Part shown: positions 47,501 to 55,316 of the stretch, in pieces
Numbering within the stretch: the stretch's first letter is position 1
Layout: each line of letters opens with the position of its first letter
Source of the DNA: Longitalea luteola
Lineage (GTDB): Bacteria; Bacteroidota; Bacteroidia; Chitinophagales; Chitinophagaceae
Direction of reading: 5' to 3'
Length of the DNA: 64,000 nt
Assembly (NCBI RefSeq): GCF_017356035.1
Contig: NZ_JAFIQX010000008.1
Span: 186,001 to 250,000 of the forward strand
Program-made: the position numbers and the translations under genes
Notes under the pieces: model-generated
Databases searched by the model: none
Seen by the model: the letters and a program-made list of their open reading frames with translations, nothing else
What the model was told of the DNA's origin: nothing

Positions 47501-47630
47501 GATCGCTAATCCCGGGATGCTTTTTTCGAAGATCGACTGGCTCGATATGGATGTAGTCACCGTTACTCCTGCTTTTAATGGTGCTACCTACAACAGAGGT
47601 ATCACATTCGGATTGAACGCAACATTCTAA
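44511..47630 (+). CDS. SusC-family TonB-linked outer-membrane transporter
   Basis: 1039 residues. Signal peptide ending near IFSFAQ, carboxypeptidase-regulatory-like domain (about 30-105, FPVTGKITDNTGAPLQGVTV), then the SusC plug with VVVIGYGAVKKRDVTGAV, RGVRSLTASNSPLYVVDG and KDASATAIYGSRGANGVV. The barrel ends in FGLNATF. It imports oligosaccharides with the SusD partner that starts 32 bp downstream. Neighbouring GH78, GH105 and rhamnose genes suggest a pectin or arabinogalactan oligosaccharide ligand. There is no sigma/anti-sigma signalling extension at the N-terminus. Confidence 0.96.
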   Translation: MKKTIAIRRNVLLISLLKLFAIFSFAQNNFPVTGKITDNTGAPLQGVTVQVKGTKVATATKQDGTFSINAPSGSAVLLFSSVGFISREVPIENKAQVNVVMSAGDNAMDQVVVIGYGAVKKRDVTGAVAGINEKDIKSRPVNDALQAMQGKVAGVDISSTERPGTVATVNVRGVRSLTASNSPLYVVDGIPLMTGGIEYINPNDIESIDVLKDASATAIYGSRGANGVVIVTTKQGKVGKASLNLNLATTAEEIVNRMEMFNAADYITFRRWAYYYKNPAVNPRGDQPNIAHDRSIFLATSDPSAWANIARGWASGTWDGSQVQTTDWFGMVSQTGITKNLTLSAGGGSEKAKAYGSFGYLDNTGTQKGQSFKRYNANVNVDINATKWFSFGTNMTVAYSIQEYGQSRTGATTTQSSHSVFESARALFPYAVPFDSAGNRIIYPGGDIAFKNVADEWTLNQDQRTTLRAFGSFYGQLDLGSIHSALDGLKYRVNFGPDFSTYRDGTYIDPNSVISTGISSASLTKAQTFSYTLDHLIYYNKTIGRHDIGLTLLGSQTKFKSDSSYIAANGIAFGSQRWNALSKSYIPANNLTGYTSGLTESQLQSFMARINYTFNDKYVLTVSARRDGASQLAEGHKYSWFPSMAVAWKMNEERFMQNATWLNDLKLRFGVGVTGNSAISPYATQGPLTSLFYPYTSTITPGVIPSLTLANQSLGWEKTTQYNVGIDFSVLNRRIFGSIDVYTSSTKDLLMQMSIPTVTGYPQTFANVGQTANKGMDLSLTSVNIRTKNLTWTTNASISWQKDKIVSLANGKQDDINNNWFIGQPIEVIYNFQGAGIWHLEDSAAYKQFNANGTNFTPGSARPVDINDDKKIDPNNDRTIIGNTRPRWIVGMTNTVSFKSFEFSIFLYGRLKYLYNTGGEAQTARGTQRAISYYNENNTNAEYQKPIHTEATGDPYSVVLGFKDASFIKIRNISLGYSLTGKALKKTGLSNLKAYVQIANPGMLFSKIDWLDMDVVTVTPAFNGATYNRGITFGLNATF

Positions 47631-47662
47631 CCAGAAAGTGTAACGTTAAAAAAATCATCAGC

Positions 47663-49618
47663 ATGAAATCATTACAGTTAATTGTCAAGATATCCTTTCT
47701 TTCAGGCCTGATCTTTATGTCGTCCTGCAAAAAAGAATTCCTGAATGAGGAACTCACGACAGCCAGAGATATGGACTTTCTAAAGACCGATGCCGGTATC
47801 CTGCAGCTTGCAACAGGCACTTATTACCAGGTCTTCAATTTACCGTTTAGCACTGAATGGCCATATTGTACCCAAAACTACGGGGTGGATGAGTTTATGG
47901 TAGGCGGCGACGGGTCGAATGGCGTATGGAACAATTATGATGTCGGGTTCAGGTCTATTGTTACCATAAACAATGCGAATACCCAATTTGCCAACGCGCA
48001 GTGGGATAACCTTTATATCGGAATAGGTGATGCCAACCTGCTGATCGAGAATGCAACGGCCAGTACTTCCGGCGCTGATGCCATCAAAAAAACAGCGCTG
48101 GGCGAAGGCTATTTCTTCAGAGCATACTGTTACCTCAGACTCGTTTCCCAGTATGGTGCAGTTCCGCTGAAGACCACACCGAGTACCGCTGTTGAAAAGG
48201 AGTTTACCAGGGCTTCCCCTGAAGAAGTTTACAAACAGATAATAGACGATTTCAAAAAGGCCTATGATCTTTTACCTAATACAAATGCACCGGCAAAGAT
48301 CACAAAAGATGCAGCAGCCCACTATTTAGCGAAAGCGTACCTGTTCCGAGCCAGCGAGATCAATGATTCCTGGAACTCGGCCACCAAAGCAGCCGATCTG
48401 GCTGCGATCATCCCGTTGTGTGATGAAGTTATTTCCAGGCATCCATTGACCACTAACTTCGCAAACCTTTGGAACTATACCGCCCCTGATGGACCAAACG
48501 AAAGACTGCCGGAGCTCATTCTTTCCGCGCAATTCACCGCAGACGTTTCTACCAACGGTACCAATCAACAACACCTGTACTGGGCATCCCGTTATGACGA
48601 TATTCCTCAAATGCAACGGGATGTTACCGGCGACAGGCCGTTCAGCCGTTTGCGCACCAATTACTACCTATACAGGGTATATGACCAGGTGAACGACTCC
48701 CGGTTCTGGAAAAGCTTCAGAACAAAAAGCAGGTTGAACAAGTCAGCAGGCAATTATTATGTCAACGGTGATCTCGGTATAATCTACATTATAAACCAAC
48801 CCGGCGATAACCGCTTTTCCAATTTCAAGCTCAACGACGTTGTTGTTTATTCCAAAACAGGAAAAACAATTCCGAACGCCTATATCGCTTTCCCTGCAGG
48901 CAGAACAACAAACGGCGCCATGGAGGCCGATGTTCGGTTTCCGTCCTGTAGCAAACATATGGATGGTTCAAGAATAGGTTTCAACGAAACCAGGGGACTG
49001 CGTGATCTGAACCTGGCACGCTCGGCAGAAACTTACCTGATTGCAGCGGAAGCCAAAATAAGGTTGGCAAAAGCAGGTACCGGCGCTTATACCGATGCAT
49101 TGCCCTATATTAATGCAGTTCGCGTTCGTGCGCAATTTGTAACCGGTGAAGACCGCGCCGCGTATTATGACGGAGGCGGAGCGCTGGGCGCCTCCACTTC
49201 AGGCCAAAACCCTGATATCAATTCTTTCATGGCCGAAAATTCATATTACGAATCGAATAACATTCCTGTAACAACAGCTGCTACAAACCTGGCTATTACC
49301 GACATTAATACACTTCCTGCCAGCGACGAATATGTGATCGCTACGTTAGGAATAAGCGGCACGTATGACAGAATGCTGGCGCTTATACTGAATGAACGTT
49401 CTCGCGAGCTCTGTGGCGAATATAAACGCTGGGAAGATCTCTCAAGAACAAAGACCCTGGTTCAGCGGGTGAAGGCATTTAATTCGCAGGCAGCCCCTAA
49501 TGTCAGGGAACACCACCTGTTGCGAGCGATCCCACAAACTTACCTCGATGGCATTCAACTAAACGGAAAAGCGTTGACGCCCGAGGAAAAACAATCGCAG
49601 CAAAACGCCGGCTATTGA
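47663..49618 (+). CDS. SusD/RagB-family glycan-binding lipoprotein
   Basis: 651 residues. Lipoprotein signal ending in the lipobox SSC (Cys22 in FMSSCKKEF). SusD TPR-type helices: DNLYIGIGDANLLIENA, GEGYFFRAYCYLRLVSQYGA, EVYKQIIDDFKKAYDLLP and DAAAHYLAKAYLFRA. The C-terminus has the usual ILNERSRELCGEYKRWEDL and RAIPQTYLDGIQLNG. It caps SusC and captures the glycan at the cell surface. Last gene of the two-gene unit; a hairpin lies 16 bp after its stop. Confidence 0.96.
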   Translation: MKSLQLIVKISFLSGLIFMSSCKKEFLNEELTTARDMDFLKTDAGILQLATGTYYQVFNLPFSTEWPYCTQNYGVDEFMVGGDGSNGVWNNYDVGFRSIVTINNANTQFANAQWDNLYIGIGDANLLIENATASTSGADAIKKTALGEGYFFRAYCYLRLVSQYGAVPLKTTPSTAVEKEFTRASPEEVYKQIIDDFKKAYDLLPNTNAPAKITKDAAAHYLAKAYLFRASEINDSWNSATKAADLAAIIPLCDEVISRHPLTTNFANLWNYTAPDGPNERLPELILSAQFTADVSTNGTNQQHLYWASRYDDIPQMQRDVTGDRPFSRLRTNYYLYRVYDQVNDSRFWKSFRTKSRLNKSAGNYYVNGDLGIIYIINQPGDNRFSNFKLNDVVVYSKTGKTIPNAYIAFPAGRTTNGAMEADVRFPSCSKHMDGSRIGFNETRGLRDLNLARSAETYLIAAEAKIRLAKAGTGAYTDALPYINAVRVRAQFVTGEDRAAYYDGGGALGASTSGQNPDINSFMAENSYYESNNIPVTTAATNLAITDINTLPASDEYVIATLGISGTYDRMLALILNERSRELCGEYKRWEDLSRTKTLVQRVKAFNSQAAPNVREHHLLRAIPQTYLDGIQLNGKALTPEEKQSQQNAGY

Positions 49619-49634
49619 CCGCCGTGAAAAACTT

Positions 49635-49669
49635 AAGGTGTGCTACACTTCCAAAGTGCGGCACACCTT
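49635..49669. repeat. GTGCCAC-family hairpin between susD and rhamnose kinase
   Basis: 15-bp arms AAGGTGTGCTACACT (49635-49649) and AGTGCGGCACACCTT (49655-49669), 13 of 15 paired, loop TCCAA. It separates converging genes. It is followed by TACTTTTATAC, so it may serve as a weak terminator for susD. Confidence 0.7.
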
Positions 49670-49688
49670 TACTTTTATACTTTGAAAT

Positions 49689-51089
49689 TTAAGCTATGAA
49701 CTTTGAACTATGAACGCCGCTGTATGCCTTCAGTTCAATAAGATCTGAGGAAGGATTGCTCTTATTCCACGATGAGTGAACCGACAAAGCAGCGCCCATT
49801 GCCGAGGCCTGCGCCATGGAGGCCGCATATACTTCGTGTTTGGGAAAAGCATTCGCCAGCAAATTCATGTATAATGGATTGCGGCTGAACCCGCCATCGA
49901 CAAAGATCTTTTTGACCGGACTGTTATGCAGTACCAGGTTCAACGAGGCCACCTGCTGGCTCATGAGGTCGGCCATAAACTGGTGGTAGGCTGCTTCGTA
50001 AGTAGCAAAGCTGTTAAGATCGCGGGCGCCAAAGACCGATTCCTGCACCATGGCGGTTTTACCGGCTTTAGTGGCCTCGGCGTTTGCTGTTTGGGTAAAG
50101 CCAGACAAGAGGTCGGCATTAAACGCTACCTGCTTATAATAATCCAGGGCTACGTTAAAGTGCGCAGCCAGGCGTTTGGTTTGTTGCTCATGTTCATACC
50201 CGGCAAACAGGCGCGAAGCTTTAATAGGTTTGCCCCTGTACTCCATATAACACAAACAGTCCTGTTGCAGCTCTTCGTAGGTGAGCCTCGTTTGGTTGAA
50301 CGGGTTTAGACTGATACACCAGGTACCGGTAGATAACAAAACAAAAGGTTCGGTGAAGTGAAACAGGTAAGGGATCAGGGCAGCAGAGCTGTCATGTAAC
50401 CCCACCCCGGTAAGCAGGGCCTGTCCATATAATTGGGAAGGCATCAACTGGTCCGACGGAAAAATAGCCGCCAGTTTCTCATTGATGGCTTCGCGGTAGA
50501 TCCATTCGTGGTAATGGTTCTGCGGAAAATTCCATAAGCCGGTGTGGCAGCCAATGCTCGTGATATCGCTATATGCACGGCCGGTGACCAGGTAGCTCAT
50601 GTACTGTGGTAAGTGAAGGGAATAATTGATCTGATCGAAGAGTTCCGGCTTTTGGTATTTCAGCCGGTATAACTGCAAACCTGAGTTCAGATTGCCCAAT
50701 ACCGGTGAGGCCGTATGAATGGAGAAAGCTATTTCGCCACCATATTTTTTGTAAAATTCCTCCTGCAATTTGGCAGGATATGGCTTCAGGTAATTGTACA
50801 GCGGGGCAGCGGGTTTGCCTTCCTTATCGATATGAACAAAACTGGCGCCATAGGTGCTGAAATTCAGGGCACGCACCAGGAAGCGGTTGTCCTGGAACAC
50901 CTCGTGCAAACAGGCATGCACCCATTTGGTAAGGGCCGTCAGGTCTTCACAGGCGTCGCCGTCTTCATCCTTTACTTCATCAAACTGCTCAGTTTTCTCC
51001 AGCACAATATTATACTGCTCATCAAAAAGAAATAACTTTTTATTGGTCTTGCCAATGTCGAATATTGCTATAACGGGAGTTTTGTTCAT
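49689..51089 (-). CDS. L-rhamnulokinase (FGGY family)
   Basis: 466 residues. FGGY kinase features: the N-terminal phosphate-binding IAIFDIGKTNKKLFLFD, FSTYGASFVHIDKEGKP, VLLSTGTWCISLNPF (ATP phosphate 2 region) and IFVDGGFSRNPLYMNLLAN (adenosine motif). It phosphorylates L-rhamnulose at C1. It is the last gene of the rhamnose operon. This Bacteroidota-type kinase is diverged from E. coli RhaB. Its C-terminal tail (GVHSSKFIA) is encoded by heptad repeat (GAACTTTGAACTATGAACG), which appears to have overwritten the gene's end. Confidence 0.9.
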   Translation of the reverse strand: MNKTPVIAIFDIGKTNKKLFLFDEQYNIVLEKTEQFDEVKDEDGDACEDLTALTKWVHACLHEVFQDNRFLVRALNFSTYGASFVHIDKEGKPAAPLYNYLKPYPAKLQEEFYKKYGGEIAFSIHTASPVLGNLNSGLQLYRLKYQKPELFDQINYSLHLPQYMSYLVTGRAYSDITSIGCHTGLWNFPQNHYHEWIYREAINEKLAAIFPSDQLMPSQLYGQALLTGVGLHDSSAALIPYLFHFTEPFVLLSTGTWCISLNPFNQTRLTYEELQQDCLCYMEYRGKPIKASRLFAGYEHEQQTKRLAAHFNVALDYYKQVAFNADLLSGFTQTANAEATKAGKTAMVQESVFGARDLNSFATYEAAYHQFMADLMSQQVASLNLVLHNSPVKKIFVDGGFSRNPLYMNLLANAFPKHEVYAASMAQASAMGAALSVHSSWNKSNPSSDLIELKAYSGVHSSKFIA

Positions 51090-51135
51090 TAGGACGCTTT
51101 TTCTCTCACTTGTTCTTTCGTAGTATTATTAAAGA

Positions 51136-51210
51136 GTTACAGGTTGCAAGTTACAGGTTACAGGGTTTGCCAATCTTTTCACCTGTAACTTGAAACCTGT
51201 AACCTGTAAC
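51136..51210. repeat. Heptad-repeat hairpin between rhaI and the kinase gene
   Basis: Left arm 51136-51164: GTTACAG GTTGCAA GTTACAG GTTACAG G. Right arm 51182-51210 is its near-exact complement, with 25 of 29 positions paired and a loop of about 17 nt. The right arm is 7 bp from the rhaI stop. It is the best hairpin of the heptad family here. Confidence 0.88.
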
Positions 51211-51216
51211 AGCTTT

Positions 51217-52491
51217 TTATAATCCAGTAGCAACAGTCTTTTGACCGCGCTCTTTTATCAGATTCTCTCTTACTTTCAACTGACGATACAATTGCAATGG
51301 CTGCAAAGCACCTCCGGCACGCATACGCGCTTCAGCCACGAGGGCACGTACATCTGTACGGTAAGCCTGTTGCAGAATTTCCTGGGCTTTGGCCACATCG
51401 CTTGCTTCCTGGGCGGCCTGCAAGGCTTTGGTATCTACCAGCAGGGCCTGTGCATAAGCGATCTTGATGGCTTCTACCGATTGCAGCAGATCTTCCAGCG
51501 GATCTTTTACGTTGTGCGATGCATCGATCATCCATCCCAGATCGGTAGCATGTTGCATACCACGGGCATCCATACCTTCTACCAGTTCATTGAAGATCAG
51601 GAACAGCTGGTAAGGATTGATGCTGCCGACAGTAAGGTCATCGTCGCCATATTTGGAATCATTGAAGTGGAAACCGCCGAGTTTGCCTTCGTTCAGCAAC
51701 AGGGCAACGATCTGCTCGATGTTGGCATTGGGCAAATGATGGCCGAGGTCAACCAGCGTATAGGCTTTGGGACCCAGCTTGCTGGCATACAGGAGCGATT
51801 GGCCCCAGTCGCCCACCGTCATCGAGTAAAAGTTTGGTTCAAAGGCTTTGTACTCAACGAACATTTTCCAGTTATCGGGCAGCGCTGCATAGATCTCCTG
51901 CAGGCTTTCGAGGGTGCGTTGAAATGCCTTGCGGAAATTCAACTGACCGGGGAAACTGCTACCATCTGATAACCAAACGGTGATAGAATCCGAGCCCAGT
52001 TCTACCCCGTGTTTTATTACTTCAATATTATGATCGATCGCCTGTTTGCGGGTTGCTTTATCAACATGCTGCAGGGAACCGAATTTGTAACTCAGCTTTT
52101 GATCGGGCTGATCCTGGAAAGTATTGGAGTTTACAGCGTCGAAACGTAAACCGTGCTGCGCTGCCAGCGCTTTGATGGCTTTGGCATCTTTTGGAATATC
52201 CCAGGGAATGTGCAGGGAAATAGCGCCGCCGCTTTTGTTGAGGCTGTGTAACAAACCTACATCTTCGATCTTTTCTTCGAGTGTGCGGGGTTCGCCACCG
52301 CCGGAAAAGCGGCCGAAACGGGTTCCGCCAGTGCCCAACGCCCAGCTGGGAATGGCAATCTGGAAGTCAACCAGTTTTTTCAGGATACCATCTAAACCGG
52401 AAACACCTTCTGCGGCAAATTCGAACCGGCGTTTATGTTCTTTTAAAAGACTATTATTAAACTCGTCTATTTTATACTTATCGATCTGCAT
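51217..52491 (-). CDS. rhaI: L-rhamnose isomerase (Pseudomonas stutzeri RhaI type)
   Basis: 424 residues from the ATG at 52491 (another ATG two codons earlier). A xylose-isomerase-like TIM barrel of the RhaI type, distinct from E. coli RhaA. IPSWALGTGGTRFGRFSGGG and AISLHIPWDIPKD lie near the start. Metal ligands lie in FVEYKAFEPNFY (Glu), VDLGHHLPNANIEQ (Asp/His) and GGFHFNDSKYGDDDL (His, Asp, Asp). It converts L-rhamnose to L-rhamnulose. It sits between rhaM and the kinase. Confidence 0.94.
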   Translation of the reverse strand: MQIDKYKIDEFNNSLLKEHKRRFEFAAEGVSGLDGILKKLVDFQIAIPSWALGTGGTRFGRFSGGGEPRTLEEKIEDVGLLHSLNKSGGAISLHIPWDIPKDAKAIKALAAQHGLRFDAVNSNTFQDQPDQKLSYKFGSLQHVDKATRKQAIDHNIEVIKHGVELGSDSITVWLSDGSSFPGQLNFRKAFQRTLESLQEIYAALPDNWKMFVEYKAFEPNFYSMTVGDWGQSLLYASKLGPKAYTLVDLGHHLPNANIEQIVALLLNEGKLGGFHFNDSKYGDDDLTVGSINPYQLFLIFNELVEGMDARGMQHATDLGWMIDASHNVKDPLEDLLQSVEAIKIAYAQALLVDTKALQAAQEASDVAKAQEILQQAYRTDVRALVAEARMRAGGALQPLQLYRQLKVRENLIKERGQKTVATGL

Positions 52492-52577
52492 ACGCAATCG
52501 TTTTTTATGTGTTTACTTATTACTTGACTGATCCTGGTTCTTAGGGTGCTTTACACTGAAAGTGGGGCGAAGCCCAT

Positions 52578-52609
52578 GCCGGAAGTCGATGTCACCTCTG
52601 ACTTCCGGC
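52578..52609. repeat. Hairpin between rhaM and rhaI
   Basis: Perfect 10-bp stem GCCGGAAGTC (52578-52587) / GACTTCCGGC (52600-52609), 12-nt loop. It uses the GACTTCC/GGCTTCT word set seen at 23450-23505 and ends 6 bp from the rhaM stop. Confidence 0.8.
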
Positions 52610-52615
52610 TTCTGA

Positions 52616-52930
52616 CTAAGGCAGATAAAACACTTCCTTTAAAGGAACAGTAACTGGTGAGTTATCTGCATTACTCTCCATGATATCTTTCATGTACGCC
52701 CACCATTTCTGCATAACGGGGTGTGCAGGTAAGTCATCCAGCGCAGCCGGATCGTTCACATGTAGTACACCGAACAGGCTGTTGGTGGTTTCATCCAAAA
52801 AGATCGAATATTCACTGATGCCGGCTGCATGCAATAGCTCTTTCAATTCGGGCCATAAAGCGTCATGACGTTTTTTGTATTCGGCTTCCTGGCCTTTGAA
52901 TAACTGCATTTTGATGGCAACTCTTGGCAT
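52616..52930 (-). CDS. rhaM: L-rhamnose mutarotase
   Basis: 104 residues, the family length. A ferredoxin-like dimer. [20 protein letters not shown] opens the protein and the catalytic His22 lies in [13 protein letters not shown], at the same number as in E. coli Rha[21 protein letters not shown] and [12 protein letters not shown] complete the pattern. It interconverts alpha- and beta-L-rhamnose to supply the isomerase. It lies in the rhamnose operon between the aldolase fusion and rhaI. Confidence 0.94.
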   Translation of the reverse strand: MPRVAIKMQLFKGQEAEYKKRHDALWPELKELLHAAGISEYSIFLDETTNSLFGVLHVNDPAALDDLPAHPVMQKWWAYMKDIMESNADNSPVTVPLKEVFYLP

Positions 52931-52940
52931 AGCAAATGTT

Positions 52941-53068
52941 GTTTGTGGTTTGTAGTTCGTGGTTTGTAGTTATTCGAGTGCAGCTTCGCTACTAATGGCT
53001 TATGACTGATTTTACCGGCCATCCCAAAGCGCGAAGCAACAACAAACTACAAACCACAAACCACAAAC
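52941..53068. repeat. Heptad-repeat hairpin between the aldolase fusion and rhaM
   Basis: Left arm 52941-52975: GTTTGTG GTTTGTA GTTCGTG GTTTGTA GTTATTC. Right arm 53040-53068 is CAACAAACTACAAACC followed by ACAAACCACAAAC, largely complementary to the left. The loop is about 65-70 nt. The right arm ends 7 bp from the stop of the aldolase fusion (53075). Confidence 0.83.
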
Positions 53069-53074
53069 GGTTAA

Positions 53075-55198
53075 TTATCTTACAAACGCCGTAGCTACAC
53101 CGCCATCAACATTGATGACATTACCGGTTGATTTGTTCAACAAACCACCTGTAACTGCGAAGCAGGCATTAGCGATGTCTTCAGGTAATATGATCTCGTT
53201 GAGCAGGGTGCGTTTGGCATAGTAAGCAGGTAATTCTTCTACTTTAATGCCATACGCTTTGGCGCGTCCTTCAGCCCATGCACCTTCCCATATTTTACTG
53301 TCAGAAATAACCGCATCGGGGTTCACCACATTCACCCGGATATGGTCCTTACCCAATTCGGCCGCATTCAGGCGGCTCAGGTGTAACTGGGCAGCTTTTG
53401 CAGAACCGTAACCGGCATTGTTGGGGCCGCTCATCAGGGCGTTCTTGCTTACGATGTTGATCACATCGCCGCCGATACCCTGTTTGCGCATCACTTCAAC
53501 GCCAGCCTGGGTTACAAAGAACTGACCTTTTACCAGCACATCGTACAGGATATCCCAGTCCTTCTCGGTATGTTCTTCAATGGGCTTTGAAATAGATAAA
53601 CCGGCACAGTTAACTACGATGTCCAAACCACCGAACGCGAGGGCTGCTGCATCGCAGGCGCCTTTAATATCACTGGCTTTGGTAACATCCAGAACAACGG
53701 CGGTAAATACGTCTTTACCGTATGATTTGTTGAAATCTTCTTTTGCTCCTTCGAGGCGTTGCGCATCATTGTCATTAATGATCACACAGGCGCCTTCGTC
53801 GGCAAATTTTTTGGCTATAGCTTTCCCTATTCCACCAGCACTACCGGTTACCAGCGCAATGCGGCCCGACAAAGCTTTTGGCTTGGGCATACGTTGCAGC
53901 TTGGCTTCTTCCAGCAACCAGTATTCGATATTAAAAGCCTCCTGGCGAGGCAGTGAAGTATATTCAGAGATGGCTTCGGCACCACGCATTACGTTAATGG
54001 CGTTGATGTAGAACTCTGCAGCCACCCGGGCAGTTTGTTTGTCTTTCGAGAAAGTGAACATACCTACGCCGGGGTACAGGATCACCACCGGGTTGGGATC
54101 GCGCATAGCCGGACTGTTAGGATGTTTGCAGGTATTGTAATAGTCTGCATACATAGCACGGTATGCTTCGAACTGCGGTGTCAGTTTCTCTTTGATCTTG
54201 CTTACATCGCTCAGGTCTTCGTTGGGTGTCAGGTTCAACACGAGCGGACTGATCTTTGTACGCAGGAAGTGGTCGGGGCAGCTGGTACCCATGGGTCCCA
54301 GTTTCTCGAGGTCTTTCGAGTTGATGAAGTTCAATACCCTTTCATCATCGGTGAAATGGCCCACCATTTTCTGGTAGCTCGAGCAAAAACCACGTAATAC
54401 AGGCGCCAGGGCGGCAGCTTGTGATGTACGTTGGGCAGCAGGCAGGGAAGTAACTTTAGCACCGCCGAAAACAGCTTTCTGTTGGCGCACTTTTTCCTCG
54501 ATGTATTCTGCGCAACGCTCAATCACTTCCAGGGTATTGATATAGCTTTCGTACGCTGTATCGCCCCAGGTGAACAAACCATGTGAGCCGAGCATGATAC
54601 CGCGGATGCCGGGGTTTTCTTCCAGGCATTTTGCGAGTTTCAGGCCCAGGTCGAAACCAGGACGCTGCCATTCAACCCAACCTATTGTACCGTTGAATAA
54701 TTCCTGGGTTATCTTTTTACCATCCTTTGCTGCAGCAATGGCGATGGCCGCATCAGGATGCAGGTGATCGATGTGTTTGAAAGGAAGGAAACCATGCAGC
54801 GGCGTATCGATGGAAGGCGCTTTTGACGCCAGGTCGAAAATGCAGTGATTGAACAATTCTACCATCTCATCTTCATGTTCGATACCCCGGTAAACATTTT
54901 TAAGGCTGCGTAAACGATCAACATATAAGGCAGCAAGACCGCTTTTCTTCATGGTGCCCAGGTCGCCCCCAGACCCTTTGATCCACATCACTTCAGTTTC
55001 TTTACCGGTTAAGGGGTCTTTTGCGATGGCTTTGCAGGAAGTATTGCCACCACCGTAGTTGGTAAGACGCAGATCGGCGCCCAACAGATTACTCCGGTAA
55101 ATTAACAATGCTACTTCATCGCCCTTCAGGGAGGCCGCTTTGGCTTCGTCCCACAAATAGCTTACATGCTTAAACTTTACTGCACTTGTTGCTGACAT
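53075..55198 (-). CDS. rhaEW: Bifunctional L-rhamnulose-1-phosphate aldolase / L-lactaldehyde dehydrogenase (RhaEW/YuxG type)
   Basis: 707 residues, a fusion. The N-terminal class II aldolase domain (about 15-400) has YGGGNTSCKAI, MWIKGSGGDLGTMKKSGLAA, the metal histidines in PLHGFLPFKHIDHLHPDA and GSHGLFTWGD. The C-terminal short-chain dehydrogenase (about 430-707) has VTGSAGGIGKAIAKKFADEG, VNCAGLSISKP and the catalytic GYGSAKAAQ. It splits L-rhamnulose-1-phosphate to DHAP and L-lactaldehyde and oxidises the aldehyde to lactate. Domain order and length match Bacillus YuxG. It follows rhaT in the operon. Confidence 0.95.
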   Translation of the reverse strand: MSATSAVKFKHVSYLWDEAKAASLKGDEVALLIYRSNLLGADLRLTNYGGGNTSCKAIAKDPLTGKETEVMWIKGSGGDLGTMKKSGLAALYVDRLRSLKNVYRGIEHEDEMVELFNHCIFDLASKAPSIDTPLHGFLPFKHIDHLHPDAAIAIAAAKDGKKITQELFNGTIGWVEWQRPGFDLGLKLAKCLEENPGIRGIMLGSHGLFTWGDTAYESYINTLEVIERCAEYIEEKVRQQKAVFGGAKVTSLPAAQRTSQAAALAPVLRGFCSSYQKMVGHFTDDERVLNFINSKDLEKLGPMGTSCPDHFLRTKISPLVLNLTPNEDLSDVSKIKEKLTPQFEAYRAMYADYYNTCKHPNSPAMRDPNPVVILYPGVGMFTFSKDKQTARVAAEFYINAINVMRGAEAISEYTSLPRQEAFNIEYWLLEEAKLQRMPKPKALSGRIALVTGSAGGIGKAIAKKFADEGACVIINDNDAQRLEGAKEDFNKSYGKDVFTAVVLDVTKASDIKGACDAAALAFGGLDIVVNCAGLSISKPIEEHTEKDWDILYDVLVKGQFFVTQAGVEVMRKQGIGGDVINIVSKNALMSGPNNAGYGSAKAAQLHLSRLNAAELGKDHIRVNVVNPDAVISDSKIWEGAWAEGRAKAYGIKVEELPAYYAKRTLLNEIILPEDIANACFAVTGGLLNKSTGNVINVDGGVATAFVR

Positions 55199-55239
55199 AG
55201 TCTGTTCTTTATTTTGTTCGTTTAAATATTATCTTCTGC

Positions 55240-55284
55240 GGTGTGCCACACCTTCTGGGCTGCGGTAAAAAGGTGTGGCACACC
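55240..55284. repeat. GTGCCAC-family hairpin between rhaT and the aldolase fusion
   Basis: Perfect 13-bp arms GGTGTGCCACACC (55240-55252) and GGTGTGGCACACC (55272-55284), 19-nt loop. A further GTGGCACC copy lies at about 55295. It is the strongest member of this hairpin family. Confidence 0.85.
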
Positions 55285-55316
55285 TCCTCGAACCGTGGCA
55301 CCCTTCATTGATATTA

